64,000 nt of DNA from the NCBI GenBank assembly GCA_905339165.1, contig CAJPFH010000032.1, positions 1 through 64,000 of the forward strand, in the 5' to 3' direction. A program made the position numbers and the translations under genes. The DNA is from Flavobacteriales bacterium (GTDB taxonomy: Bacteria > Bacteroidota > Bacteroidia > Flavobacteriales_E > Vicingaceae). Shown here in pieces: positions 26,073 to 34,215 of this stretch (the stretch's first letter is position 1; every line of letters starts with the position of its first letter). The notes under the pieces were generated by a model. That model was not told where the DNA came from, ran no database searches, and saw nothing but the letters and a program-made list of their open reading frames with translations.

Positions 26073-26633
26073 TTAATATCCGTAATTAGCTAATTCGTTT
26101 TCATCTTCAATAACTACAATTTTTCCAATCATTAGATGGTGTCCTATTCCGCAAAACTCGTTACACACTATCATGTACTCGCCTGTTTTATTGGGTTTAA
26201 AATCTAATACATAATCATAGTTGGGAAAAACCATAAAATTCATGTTAATGGGCTGTACCGAAAACCCGTGCATCACATCTTTCGATGAAATATGGAACTT
26301 ATACCATTCGTCTTTTTTCAATACGATAACCGAAGACCAACGCCACATCTGTGCTAGAAGAAAAACATCAGATTCAGGTTTGGGCATAACAACCGGTATT
26401 CCGTTGTCTTCGCCAATTTGATTTTGTTCAATAAACGAGTTGGTAAGTGATGTAAACTCCTCTGGGGTAGTGTAATAAGTAACACTCGATGGATTTTGTT
26501 TTCCGTAAACGTGCCACAAAATCATCCAAAAGAACATAGCAATACACACTACGGTTGCCGCGATAATCCAACCTTTTTCATCGCGGGCTATTTTCTTGTG
26601 TATCCATCCGGAAGGGGGGGCTTCTAAACTCAT
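26073..26633 (-). CDS. CuA-containing subunit II of the haem-copper reductase
   Basis: 186 residues. One N-terminal helix (residues 22-42) anchors a periplasmic cupredoxin domain. The CuA ligands are all present: His122 in DVMHGFSV, then Cys157, Cys161, His165 and Met168 in CNEFCGIGHHLM. The layout (single helix) is that of B-family subunit II. Electrons therefore enter from a cytochrome c or copper protein, not directly from quinol. The segment between helix and cupredoxin (48-90) is longer than usual. It lies 11 bp upstream of subunit I and 12 bp after the small subunit gene. Confidence 0.92.
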   Translation of the reverse strand: MSLEAPPSGWIHKKIARDEKGWIIAATVVCIAMFFWMILWHVYGKQNPSSVTYYTTPEEFTSLTNSFIEQNQIGEDNGIPVVMPKPESDVFLLAQMWRWSSVIVLKKDEWYKFHISSKDVMHGFSVQPINMNFMVFPNYDYVLDFKPNKTGEYMIVCNEFCGIGHHLMIGKIVVIEDENELANYGY

Positions 26634-26645
26634 ATTTTTATTTTT

Positions 26646-26819
26646 TTATTTGGTGAATAAATCTTTTACTTCTGCAGGAATACTCTTTATGAGTATAATT
26701 TCTGCCCAACCCCAAAATATGTAGGAAACAAAATAAACGCCTACTCCCAAAATGAGGAGCAGCCACATATTATTCAGCAAGGATTCAAGAAAAGTGGTTG
26801 ATTGATTTTCTTCGCTCAT
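26646..26819 (-). CDS. Small single-helix subunit of the haem-copper reductase
   Basis: 57 residues from ATG 26819 (MSEENQ). The frame is open further upstream but would run into the promoter. It has one central hydrophobic helix (about residues 17-40, WLLLILGVGVYFVSYIFW) and charged ends. Its position as first gene of the operon, with one helix and such a size, matches the subunit IIa-like peptides of ba3-type enzymes. The function is presumed structural. Homology cannot be proven for so short a protein. Confidence 0.6.
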   Translation of the reverse strand: MSEENQSTTFLESLLNNMWLLLILGVGVYFVSYIFWGWAEIILIKSIPAEVKDLFTK

Positions 26820-26842
26820 AAATATAATTTTTACATTTCGAG

Positions 26843-26886
26843 CAAAGGTGTTTATTGGTAACAAATACCTTTATGATTGTAATCAA
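26843..26886 (-). promoter_or_regulatory. FNR-like box and -7 core of the NO-reductase operon
   Basis: The minus strand reads TTGATTACAATCAT (26873-26886; one mismatch to TTGATnnnnATCAA), then 23 nt, then ACCTTTG (26843-26849). The predicted leader to ATG 26819 is about 19 nt. It has the same box-to-TTTG spacing and the same ACCTTTG as the nirS promoter, and lies next to the Fnr-like gene. Confidence 0.8.
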
Positions 26887-26935
26887 TCGGCAATATATAT
26901 TATCGTATTCAATTCCTTACGAAAACATATCTATT

Positions 26936-27640
26936 TTAAGAAAGATGAACGCCAAATGACGCTATCTTTTTCAACTCGTTAAGTTCATTGATAATGATGT
27001 CTTTTTTATCTAATAGAATTAGGTTTTCCGATTGAAATTCTGATAGAATTTTTGACACCTGCTCTTTAGTGGTACCTGCGTAATCAGAAAGATCCTGCCT
27101 TGAAAGAGTGATATTTAACCGGTTGTTTTTATCGGTACCAAAAGTAGTATTTAGGTACAACAAAGTTTCAGCTACTTTTTCTCGTACATTCATTTGTGCT
27201 AGGTTAAATTGCATTATTTCTGAGTTCTCTAATTCTTTAGAAAAAAACAGTAATAACTTAAATGCAACGCGTGAATTGTTTTCCAAAAAAGTGATGAAGA
27301 AATCTTTAGGAAAAAGGCAAATGGACGAATCTTCGATGGTAGATGCCGATACCGGATAATATTTTGTATTTAATCCTCTATGCCCTAGTATATCTCCTGT
27401 TTTGGAGAAACGAATAATATGATTTTTACCGTTTATTCCGGTTTTATACACTTTTATGATACCCGAATGGATAAAACTGATACTATTTACGGGCATATCT
27501 TCATGAAATATTTTTTGATTTTTGGAGCAAACCAACGTAGTTTTTTTTTCTTCCACTATTTTAACGGCTTCGGGGTCGTTAATTTCTTTCATTAAGCACG
27601 GGGCCTTACAGTCGGCACAAAGCAATCTTTGTCGGTTCAT
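26936..27640 (-). CDS. Crp/Fnr-family regulator with FNR-like cysteines
   Basis: 234 residues. The N-terminus has Cys8, Cys11 and Cys15 (CADCKAPC), and a further Cys108 lies at the end of the cyclic-nucleotide-binding-like beta-roll (SSICLFPKD), like Cys122 of E. coli FNR. Together these could hold an oxygen- or NO-sensing [4Fe-4S] cluster. Cys38 is an extra. A long dimer helix (about 125-150) leads to a winged helix with the recognition segment LSRQDLSDYAGTTKEQVSKIL; the Glu and Ser of E-x3-S fit an FNR-type TTGAT reader. The gene lies directly upstream of the NO-reductase operon on the same strand, with the FNR-like box in the gap. It has its own TACATTTG element. Confidence 0.85.
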   Translation of the reverse strand: MNRQRLLCADCKAPCLMKEINDPEAVKIVEEKKTTLVCSKNQKIFHEDMPVNSISFIHSGIIKVYKTGINGKNHIIRFSKTGDILGHRGLNTKYYPVSASTIEDSSICLFPKDFFITFLENNSRVAFKLLLFFSKELENSEIMQFNLAQMNVREKVAETLLYLNTTFGTDKNNRLNITLSRQDLSDYAGTTKEQVSKILSEFQSENLILLDKKDIIINELNELKKIASFGVHLS

Positions 27641-27662
27641 GATATGTTTTCTTCTTGCACAA

Positions 27663-27670
27663 CAAATGTA
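27663..27670 (-). promoter_or_regulatory. -7 element for the Fnr-like regulator gene
   Basis: The minus strand reads TACATTTG, a perfect TAnnTTTG, 22 nt before ATG 27640. No FNR-like box lies at the distance seen in the regulated promoters, so the gene is probably not autoregulated through one. Confidence 0.5.
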
Positions 27671-27682
27671 ATGCTCATTTAC

Positions 27683-28630
27683 TTAATCTTTATGAGCTTC
27701 TGTTATTTTTTTTCCTTGCCATGTATTTTGCTGATTCATGGTGTTAACGAGGGTATTTACAAATTGATAATTTTTTAGGCCGTTCCATTTTGGTGCAATG
27801 AGAAGGTGAGCGGGCGATTCATTTAAAAAACGTTGTACCACAATATTTTCTGGTATTTGTTCTAACATGTTAATCACAATTTCTTTATACTCATTGGGAT
27901 ATAAAAGAGAGTATTCAGAAGATTTTTGAAGGTAGTCGTTTGCCATTTGTGTATGTTTTAAAATTTGCAGATGGTGCATTTTAATCATACTTATGGGTAA
28001 TTGAGAAAGTCTTTTGGCATGATTTACAAAGGTTTCAGGATTTTCGCCAGGTAAACCTATAATTAAATGAGCTCCTACGGGTATGCCCCTGGAGGCAACT
28101 TGCTTGATAGCCACAATGGAATCATTATATGTATGGCAGCGATTTATTTTTTTTAAGGTTTTATCTTCGGTTGATTCTACCCCTAATTCTACCGAGATAT
28201 AGTATTTTCCGGCAATTTCTGAAAGCAGATCTAAAATTTCGTTATTTAAACAGTCGGGTCGAGTAGAAATTACGATGCCTTTTATTCCGGGGTAATTCAG
28301 TGCCTCGTAGTACATTTCTCTGAGGCTATTTACATAGCTGTACGTATTGCTGTATGATTGGAAATAGGCAAGAAACAAGGGGGTGTTTTTCTTCGTGGCA
28401 AATTTTTTCATGCCCCTTTCCAGTTGGTTGGCGATGCTGTTTTTTACATCGGTATAATAAGGGCTAAATGATTTGTTATTACAGTACGTACACCCATTTA
28501 ATCCTTTTGTTCCATCACGGTTTGGGCAGGTTAAACCTGTGTTAATAGAAAGTTTTTGTGCAGGGGAGCCAAAAACTTTCTTTAAATATTGATGATAGGT
28601 ATAAAAGGGAACGGTTCCGGGTATTACCAC
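27683..28630 (-). CDS. Radical SAM protein of the TIGR01212 (YhcC-like) family
   Basis: 315 residues. The cluster-binding region reads GLTCPNRDGTKGLNGCTYCNN, with its cysteines in the C-x3+-C-x2-C style specific to this radical SAM group. Further family motifs include YFQSYSNTY, GIVISTRPDCLN, ELGVES and HLIIGLPGE. The reaction is not established in the family. No in-frame ATG precedes the cluster motif, and an in-frame stop lies seven codons upstream of 28630, so the GTG at 28630 is the probable start. It lies between the Fnr-like gene and korB, with gaps of 42 and 46 bp. Confidence 0.85.
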   Translation of the reverse strand: MVIPGTVPFYTYHQYLKKVFGSPAQKLSINTGLTCPNRDGTKGLNGCTYCNNKSFSPYYTDVKNSIANQLERGMKKFATKKNTPLFLAYFQSYSNTYSYVNSLREMYYEALNYPGIKGIVISTRPDCLNNEILDLLSEIAGKYYISVELGVESTEDKTLKKINRCHTYNDSIVAIKQVASRGIPVGAHLIIGLPGENPETFVNHAKRLSQLPISMIKMHHLQILKHTQMANDYLQKSSEYSLLYPNEYKEIVINMLEQIPENIVVQRFLNESPAHLLIAPKWNGLKNYQFVNTLVNTMNQQNTWQGKKITEAHKD

Positions 28631-28676
28631 TTTAGAAGAATTTCTTTAGCTCAAACACCCGAAACCATTCTTTTGT

Positions 28677-29708
28677 TTAGTTAATTGTCCAGGTTTTATC
28701 GCCCGAAAGGATAGAGTCTAAATTAGGTTCTCCTTTTTTTGCTTTTGCATTTTCAATTTGAGATTGCATCATTTCCTCGTATACGGGGCGTTCTTCGGCA
28801 AAAAGCACTCCAAACGGACGTGGAAAATGTACATCAGGCACAACAGCATCAAACATTCTGGCAAGCAAATTAGCCTTTGTTTTATCTTGTTCGTTATGTA
28901 TCCAAAGATCGTTTGCACTAACTCCAGTTGTTGTTAAATCAACTATCTCAGGAGTGAGGCCATTCAACTTAATTCCTTTGTTGTTGTTCTCTCCATAAAT
29001 TAGGGGTTGGCCATTTTCAACATAGATGGCTTCCTCTTTTTTGGTTTCTTTGTCGGAATATGCAAAGAAGGCTCCATCGTTAAAGATAGGGCAATTTTGA
29101 TACACTTCAACAAATGAAGTTCCTTTGTGCTGATTGGCTTTTTTTAAGATAGCCTGCATATGTTTTGGGTCTCTGTCTAATGTTCTGGAAACAAAACTTG
29201 CATTTGCTCCTAAAGCTAATTCAGCAGGGTTGAAAGGGGCTTCAATAGTGCCAAAAGGGGTAGATTTTGTAATTTTTCCTTTTTCGGAAGTGGGTGAATA
29301 TTGCCCTTTGGTAAGCGAATAAATTTGGTTGTTAAACATTAGGTAATTTAAATCTAAATTTCTTCGCATTAAATGGATAAAATGGTTACCACCTATGGCG
29401 GTTGAATCACCATCACCCGAAACAACCCAAACGCTTAAATTAGGGTTGGCCGATTTTACACCCGATGCAATGATACCCGCCCTACCGTGAATGCTGTGCA
29501 TTCCGTATGTTTCCATATAATAGGTAAAACGGGAAGAGCAGCCAATTCCGGAAATGAAAACAAAATTTTCGCGGGGAATACCTAAATCAGGAAAAATAGT
29601 TTGTACTTGTTTCAATATAGAATAATCACCGCACCCAGGACACCATTTTACATCTTGGTCGGGAACAAAATCTTTGGCGGTTAATTTATTTTCACTAGTT
29701 GTTATCAT
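28677..29708 (-). CDS. korB: 2-oxoacid:ferredoxin oxidoreductase, beta subunit
   Basis: 343 residues. Residues 15-35 have KWCPGCGDYSIL, and residues 95-125 the thiamine diphosphate motif GDGDSTAIGGN ending in a NN pair (MFNNQIYSLTKGQYS). These are features of the beta subunit of 2-oxoglutarate- or 2-oxoacid:ferredoxin oxidoreductases. It has no [4Fe-4S] domain of its own beyond the Cys pair region. With the fused gamma-alpha subunit encoded 4 bp upstream it forms a two-subunit enzyme that oxidises 2-oxoglutarate (or a similar 2-oxoacid) to the acyl-CoA and reduces ferredoxin. 2-oxoglutarate is the likeliest substrate by family; pyruvate cannot be fully excluded. Confidence 0.9.
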   Translation of the reverse strand: MITTSENKLTAKDFVPDQDVKWCPGCGDYSILKQVQTIFPDLGIPRENFVFISGIGCSSRFTYYMETYGMHSIHGRAGIIASGVKSANPNLSVWVVSGDGDSTAIGGNHFIHLMRRNLDLNYLMFNNQIYSLTKGQYSPTSEKGKITKSTPFGTIEAPFNPAELALGANASFVSRTLDRDPKHMQAILKKANQHKGTSFVEVYQNCPIFNDGAFFAYSDKETKKEEAIYVENGQPLIYGENNNKGIKLNGLTPEIVDLTTTGVSANDLWIHNEQDKTKANLLARMFDAVVPDVHFPRPFGVLFAEERPVYEEMMQSQIENAKAKKGEPNLDSILSGDKTWTIN

Positions 29709-29712
29709 TTGG

Positions 29713-31593
29713 TTAGTTATTTAATAGTTCGTTTACTTTTGCTTTTATTTCATCGGCAGAAAATGGTACTCCTTTAATTTTGTTTAATGAGATGGTAGGA
29801 ATAAGGTACTTAGAACGTATTAAAACAGATAGTTGTCCGTTGTTCATTTCGGGAATAAGAATTTTATCAAATTTTCTTAATACGGCTTCTAAATTTTTTG
29901 GAAAAGGGTTTAAATAACGCAAATGGATATGCGAAACTTCTTTCCCTTCTTTACTCATTTCAATTAAGGAGTTTCTCACGGTGCCATAGGTTGAACCCCA
30001 TGTTAAAACAGCCAATTTCCCGGATTCTTTTCCGAAGTTCACTTTTTGTTCGGGGATATAATCTGCAATTTTATCTATTTTTTGCTGTCTTAGTTTTACC
30101 ATGAATTCATGGTTTTCGGGGTCGTGGCTAGGGTGGCCTGTTTCGTGTTTGCGTTCTAATCCTCCAATTCTGTGTTCTAATCCTGGTGTGCCGGGTATTG
30201 CCCAAGGACGAGAAAGTTTTTCATCTCGTTTGTATGGTAAATAAGGTCCTTCTTTCCATTCGTCTTTCGAAGCAAAGTGAACTTTAATCATTGGTAAAGC
30301 CGCTTCTGTAGGGTATCTCCAAGGTTCAGAGCCATTGGCAATATATCCATCGGTTAAACAAATAATAGGGGTCATGTGTTCTAACGCAATGCGAGCTGCT
30401 TCAAATACAGTATCGAAACAATCGGAGGGAGAAGCTGCTGCAATTACCGGAAGCGGTGCTTCTCCGTGTCGGCAATACATGGCTTGTAATAAATCAGCTT
30501 GTTCTGTTTTGGTGGGCAAACCGGTAGAAGGTCCTCCTCTTTGTACATTAATAACTACCAAAGGAATTTCTAAAATAGTAGCTAAGCCAAGAGCTTCAAT
30601 TTTTAAAGAAAGCCCGGGTCCGGACGTGGTGGTTGCCGCCAAATGTCCGGTGTAAGAGGCTCCAATAGAAGAGCAAATTCCTCCAATTTCATCTTCGGCT
30701 TGGAATGTTTTTACTCCAGATGCTTTATATTTAGAAAGATCGTGTAAAATGTCGGTTGCAGGAGTTATAGGGTATGACCCTAAAAATAAAGGGATACCTG
30801 CTTTTTTAGATGCGGCAATTAATGCAATAGCTGCAGCATGGTTTCCTGTAATACTTCGGTAATTGCCTTTTGCCAGTTCGGCCGAAGCTACCCGGTAACG
30901 ACTGGTAAATATTTCTGTGTTCTCGCCATAATTCCATCCGGCTTGAAGGGCTAAAATATTCCCTTCGGCAATATCGGGTTTCTTGCCAAATTTTTCCTTT
31001 ATGAAGGCTTCAGTATGCTCAGTGGGCCTGTCAAACATCCAGTAGATTAAACCCAATATAAACATGTTTTTTGCACGTTCCACTTCCTTGTTGCCAAGGT
31101 TGGTTCCACTTAAACTTTCTTTAGTGTGCTTTGTAATGTCTATTTCTAATACCTTATAGTCGGATAAAGAGCCGTCCTTAAGCGGATCTGCGTCATCGGA
31201 ATATTGAGCTAAACGCAAACTCTTCTTGTCGAATCCGGCTGTGTTCGCAATAATTACACCTCCTTTTTTTATATTTTTCAATTCTACCTTTAATGCTGCG
31301 GCATTCATGGCCACCAACACATCGTACGAGTCGCCTGGAGTGTTTATTTCCTTACTTCCAAATTGAATTTGGAAACCGGAAACGCCTGCTATGGTGCCGG
31401 CCGGAGCACGTATTTCAGATGGGTAATCGGGGAATGTACAAATATCATTTCCAAAAAAAGCCGATGTGTCCGAAAACTGTGTTCCGGTAAGTTGCATTCC
31501 ATCGCCAGAGTCACCCGAAAATCTTATTACTACATTTTCTGTATCAATAAAATTTACTTTGTTACCCGCAACTTGTTCTTGTGCTGTATCCAT
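29713..31593 (-). CDS. korA: 2-oxoacid:ferredoxin oxidoreductase, fused gamma-alpha subunit
   Basis: 626 residues. The N-terminal gamma domain (about 18-205) has FSGDSGDGMQLTG and DYPSEIRAPAGT. The alpha domain (from about 225) has GSYPITPATDILHDL, GGICSSIGASYTG and TSGPGLSLKIEALGLA, followed by the GGPSTGLPTK turn. The fused gamma-alpha form with a separate beta is characteristic of the two-subunit KorAB enzymes. The gene is divergent from nuoA; the shared intergenic region carries one FNR-like palindrome placed symmetrically for both promoters. A ferredoxin gene closes the opposing complex I operon, so the product, reduced ferredoxin, can feed complex I. Confidence 0.92.
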   Translation of the reverse strand: MDTAQEQVAGNKVNFIDTENVVIRFSGDSGDGMQLTGTQFSDTSAFFGNDICTFPDYPSEIRAPAGTIAGVSGFQIQFGSKEINTPGDSYDVLVAMNAAALKVELKNIKKGGVIIANTAGFDKKSLRLAQYSDDADPLKDGSLSDYKVLEIDITKHTKESLSGTNLGNKEVERAKNMFILGLIYWMFDRPTEHTEAFIKEKFGKKPDIAEGNILALQAGWNYGENTEIFTSRYRVASAELAKGNYRSITGNHAAAIALIAASKKAGIPLFLGSYPITPATDILHDLSKYKASGVKTFQAEDEIGGICSSIGASYTGHLAATTTSGPGLSLKIEALGLATILEIPLVVINVQRGGPSTGLPTKTEQADLLQAMYCRHGEAPLPVIAAASPSDCFDTVFEAARIALEHMTPIICLTDGYIANGSEPWRYPTEAALPMIKVHFASKDEWKEGPYLPYKRDEKLSRPWAIPGTPGLEHRIGGLERKHETGHPSHDPENHEFMVKLRQQKIDKIADYIPEQKVNFGKESGKLAVLTWGSTYGTVRNSLIEMSKEGKEVSHIHLRYLNPFPKNLEAVLRKFDKILIPEMNNGQLSVLIRSKYLIPTISLNKIKGVPFSADEIKAKVNELLNN

Positions 31594-31630
31594 AATGTTT
31601 TTTGAATAATGTGTAACTTATTTTATTCAA

Positions 31631-31704
31631 CAAATTAATTCCAAAACTGTTCATTAAAATATGACAAGTATCATACTTTAGTAATAACGCTATATTTTAT
31701 TTTG
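31631..31704. promoter_or_regulatory. Divergent korA/nuoA promoter region with a shared FNR-like box
   Basis: The palindrome ATGACAAGTATCAT (31661-31674) lies midway. To the left, after exactly 23 nt, is CAAATTA (31631-31637), the minus-strand -7 element TAATTTG of korA. To the right, after exactly 23 nt, is TATTTTG (31698-31704), the -7 element of nuoA. The box differs from TTGATnnnnATCAA at three positions, so binding would be weaker than at the NO-reductase operon. Confidence 0.65.
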
Positions 31705-31724
31705 GCTTGCCTTTAGTAATAATT

Positions 31725-32075
31725 ATGGAAGCCGAAAGTTTAATATTATTTTTTATTGCAGGACTTGTGTTGGTAGGAGGAGGAATATTAGCCTCGCAGT
31801 TGTTGGCTCCAAAATTAAAAAACAAAACAAAGGAAGATGCCTACGAGTGTGGTATTCCAACTGAAGGGGCTGCATGGATGCAGTTTAAATCAGGGTACTA
31901 TTTGTTTGCTATATTATTCTTAATCTTTGAAATTGAAACGGTGTTTGTGTTTTTATGGGCATTAACCATGAAAACACTAGGTATGTTAGCCTTTATCGAG
32001 ATTCTTATTTTCTTTTTTATATTAGGAATTGGTTTACTTTATGCTTGGAAAAAAGGAGCCTTAAAATGGGATTAA
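31725..32075 (+). CDS. nuoA: NADH-quinone oxidoreductase subunit A
   Basis: 116 residues from ATG 31725; a TTG further upstream is rejected because it overlaps the promoter region. It has three transmembrane helices and the family motif [15 protein letters not shown] between helices 1 and 2. The Cys loop and the following [11 protein letters not shown] segment form part of the quinone-site seal at the membrane/hydrophilic junction of complex I. It is the first gene of an 11-gene operon. The stop overlaps nuoB by 10 bp. Confidence 0.95.
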   Translation: MEAESLILFFIAGLVLVGGGILASQLLAPKLKNKTKEDAYECGIPTEGAAWMQFKSGYYLFAILFLIFEIETVFVFLWALTMKTLGMLAFIEILIFFFILGIGLLYAWKKGALKWD

Positions 32076-32632
32076 AAGAACAAAATAATTTGCAAAATTT
32101 TCCGGGCGAAATTCACAGTGCCGGTAACTCAAATATTATAGTTACTTCTTTAGATGGAATTGTAAATTGGTCGAGAGCAAATTCTTTATGGCCTTTGGTT
32201 TTTGGAACAAGTTGTTGTGCCATTGAAATGATGGCTGCAGGCTCGTCTAAACATGATTGGTCTAGGTTTGGAACCGAAGTAGCCAGAGCCACTCCTCGTC
32301 AAGCCGATTTAATTGTGGTGGCAGGAACCATTGTGCATAAAATGGCTCCGGTATTAAAACGCCTTTACGAACAAATGGCCGAACCAAAATATGTCATAGC
32401 TATGGGTGCTTGCTCTGTATCCGGAGGGCCATTTTTTTATAATTCTTATTCGGTGGTAAAGGGTGTGGACCATATTATTCCGGTTGATGTATATGTGCCA
32501 GGTTGTCCCCCTCGCCCCGAAGCCCTTTTGTATGGTATTATTAAGTTACAAGAAAAAATAAGAGATAAAAAATTATTGAAAGACAAACCCTCAACACCCA
32601 TCATCATTGATAACACTCCAAACAATGGATAG
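32066..32632 (+). CDS. nuoB: NADH-quinone oxidoreductase subunit B
   Basis: 188 residues from ATG 32066 (MGLKEQ); the longer open frame merely covers nuoA. Motifs are [13 protein letters not shown] (two Cys), MGACSVSGG and [15 protein letters not shown]. The four Cys bind cluster N2, which reduces quinone. The C-terminal tail after residue 165 is Lys- and Pro-rich. The gene overlaps nuoA by 10 bp and nuoC by 8 bp, so these genes are translationally coupled. Confidence 0.97.
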   Translation: MGLKEQNNLQNFPGEIHSAGNSNIIVTSLDGIVNWSRANSLWPLVFGTSCCAIEMMAAGSSKHDWSRFGTEVARATPRQADLIVVAGTIVHKMAPVLKRLYEQMAEPKYVIAMGACSVSGGPFFYNSYSVVKGVDHIIPVDVYVPGCPPRPEALLYGIIKLQEKIRDKKLLKDKPSTPIIIDNTPNNG

Positions 32633-33086
32633 AGAGGCATTAAAAAATAAATTGACTGAAGTTTTTCCGGACGCTTCCTATTCGGAAAACAAGCAGTTTA
32701 TTATCCTTACTACCACTTCGGATAAAATTACCGGAGTAGCAGAAACACTTAAAAATAATACCGATTTTAGGTTCGACTATCTGTTTTGCATAACCGGAGA
32801 AGACTGGTTAAATTATTTCATAATTACTTATCATTTACGATCTACACATCTTGGGCATGAACTGGTATTAAAAGCAAAAATTGAGAACCGGGAAAAACCC
32901 GAAATAGAAACACTTTCTCATTTATACCCCACAGCCGAACTAAACGAAAGAGAAATTTTTGAAATGTATGGAATCCATTTCCTTCATCATCCCGATTTAC
33001 GTAAGTTGTTATTGCCCGATGAGTGGGAAGGATTTCCGATGAGAAAAGATTATTACGATCCCCTTCATATTGTTGAACTCGAATAA
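32625..33086 (+). CDS. nuoC: NADH-quinone oxidoreductase subunit C
   Basis: 153 residues from ATG 32625 (MDREAL). The typical 30 kDa-subunit segment is at the C-terminus: [42 protein letters not shown], here spread over residues 108-148. It is a separate gene, not fused to nuoD. It forms part of the hydrophilic arm near the quinone site. Its stop is immediately followed by nuoD with no gap. Confidence 0.95.
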   Translation: MDREALKNKLTEVFPDASYSENKQFIILTTTSDKITGVAETLKNNTDFRFDYLFCITGEDWLNYFIITYHLRSTHLGHELVLKAKIENREKPEIETLSHLYPTAELNEREIFEMYGIHFLHHPDLRKLLLPDEWEGFPMRKDYYDPLHIVELE

Positions 33087-34205
33087 ATGACAACAGCCGC
33101 AATAGATACAAGCGAAACAAAAGAGTACTTCATTAACATGGGGCCGCAGCACCCGTCTACCCATGGGGTGCTTCGGTTATTACTTACGTTAGAAGGAGAA
33201 ATTATTAAAAATGTTGAGCCCCACATCGGGTACGTTCATCGTGCCATTGAAAAAATGTGCGAAAAAAGTTCATTCCAGCAAATTATACACTTAACGGATA
33301 GATTAGACTACCTCTCTTGCCACATGAACAACGAAGCCGTATGTTTGGCTGTAGAACAAGGCTTGGAAATGGAAGTGCCGGAAAGAGTAAAAGTAATACG
33401 CACTATTATTGATGAGTTAAACCGCATTTCATCGCATACGCTTTGGTGGGGAGTAATGGGCATGGATATGGGAGCTATCACTTCCTTTTTGTACGGATTT
33501 CGAGAACATGAAATGATTACCGAAATTTTTGAAGAAACTTGTGGAGCACGCTTAACTATGAGTTACAATGTGCCCGGGGGGTTGATGTTTGATATTCCCC
33601 CACATTTTCAAAAAATGGTAAAAGATTTTCTTGTTCATTTCAAAAAGAAATTGCCGGAGTATGACACTCTGCTTTCCAATAATATTATTTTTACCGAACG
33701 CACTAAAGGGATTGGCTACCTTAGCAAAGAAAATGCCATTGCTTTTGGCGTAACAGGTCCCTCTGCACGGGCGTCTGGTTTTGCTTGTGATGTGAGAAAA
33801 CTTAAACCATACAGTGCCTATCATAAAGTAAATTTTAAAGAGATTATTTTTACCGAAGGCGATTGTTTTGCGAGATACAAAGCTAGGATTGATGAAATGT
33901 GGGAATCTGTTTCAATCATAGAACAATTAATTGATAATATACCCGAAGGCGATTATTTTGTAAAAACAAAAGCGGTTATAAAATTACCTGTAGGCGAGTA
34001 TTATCAGAGTGTAGAAAGTGCAAGAGGCGAGTTTGGTGTATACATAGTAAGTGACAACAAAAAAAATCCTTACCGAGTAAAATTCCGATCGCCCGGATTT
34101 GCCAATCTTTCAGCCTTAAACAAAATAGCACAAGGCTGTAAAATTGCCGATTTGGTAGCTATAATGTCAACATTAGATTTAGTAATACCTGATATAGACC
34201 GATAA
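33087..34205 (+). CDS. nuoD: NADH-quinone oxidoreductase subunit D
   Basis: 372 residues, the 49 kDa subunit that lines the quinone pocket. Visible are [10 protein letters not shown] (with the quinone-site His), [35 protein letters not shown] and the C-terminal VIPDIDR. There is no nuoE, nuoF or nuoG anywhere downstream, so the hydrophilic arm lacks the NADH-oxidising module. It starts at 33087 directly behind nuoC. Confidence 0.97.
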   Translation: MTTAAIDTSETKEYFINMGPQHPSTHGVLRLLLTLEGEIIKNVEPHIGYVHRAIEKMCEKSSFQQIIHLTDRLDYLSCHMNNEAVCLAVEQGLEMEVPERVKVIRTIIDELNRISSHTLWWGVMGMDMGAITSFLYGFREHEMITEIFEETCGARLTMSYNVPGGLMFDIPPHFQKMVKDFLVHFKKKLPEYDTLLSNNIIFTERTKGIGYLSKENAIAFGVTGPSARASGFACDVRKLKPYSAYHKVNFKEIIFTEGDCFARYKARIDEMWESVSIIEQLIDNIPEGDYFVKTKAVIKLPVGEYYQSVESARGEFGVYIVSDNKKNPYRVKFRSPGFANLSALNKIAQGCKIADLVAIMSTLDLVIPDIDR

Positions 34206-34215
34206 TAATAAAACA

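Noticed and set aside
28677-31593. korAB as pyruvate:ferredoxin oxidoreductase
   Set aside because: The fused gamma-alpha plus separate beta form and beta-subunit length fit the two-subunit 2-oxoacid/2-oxoglutarate type better than PFOR; substrate stays open but PFOR naming is not supported.
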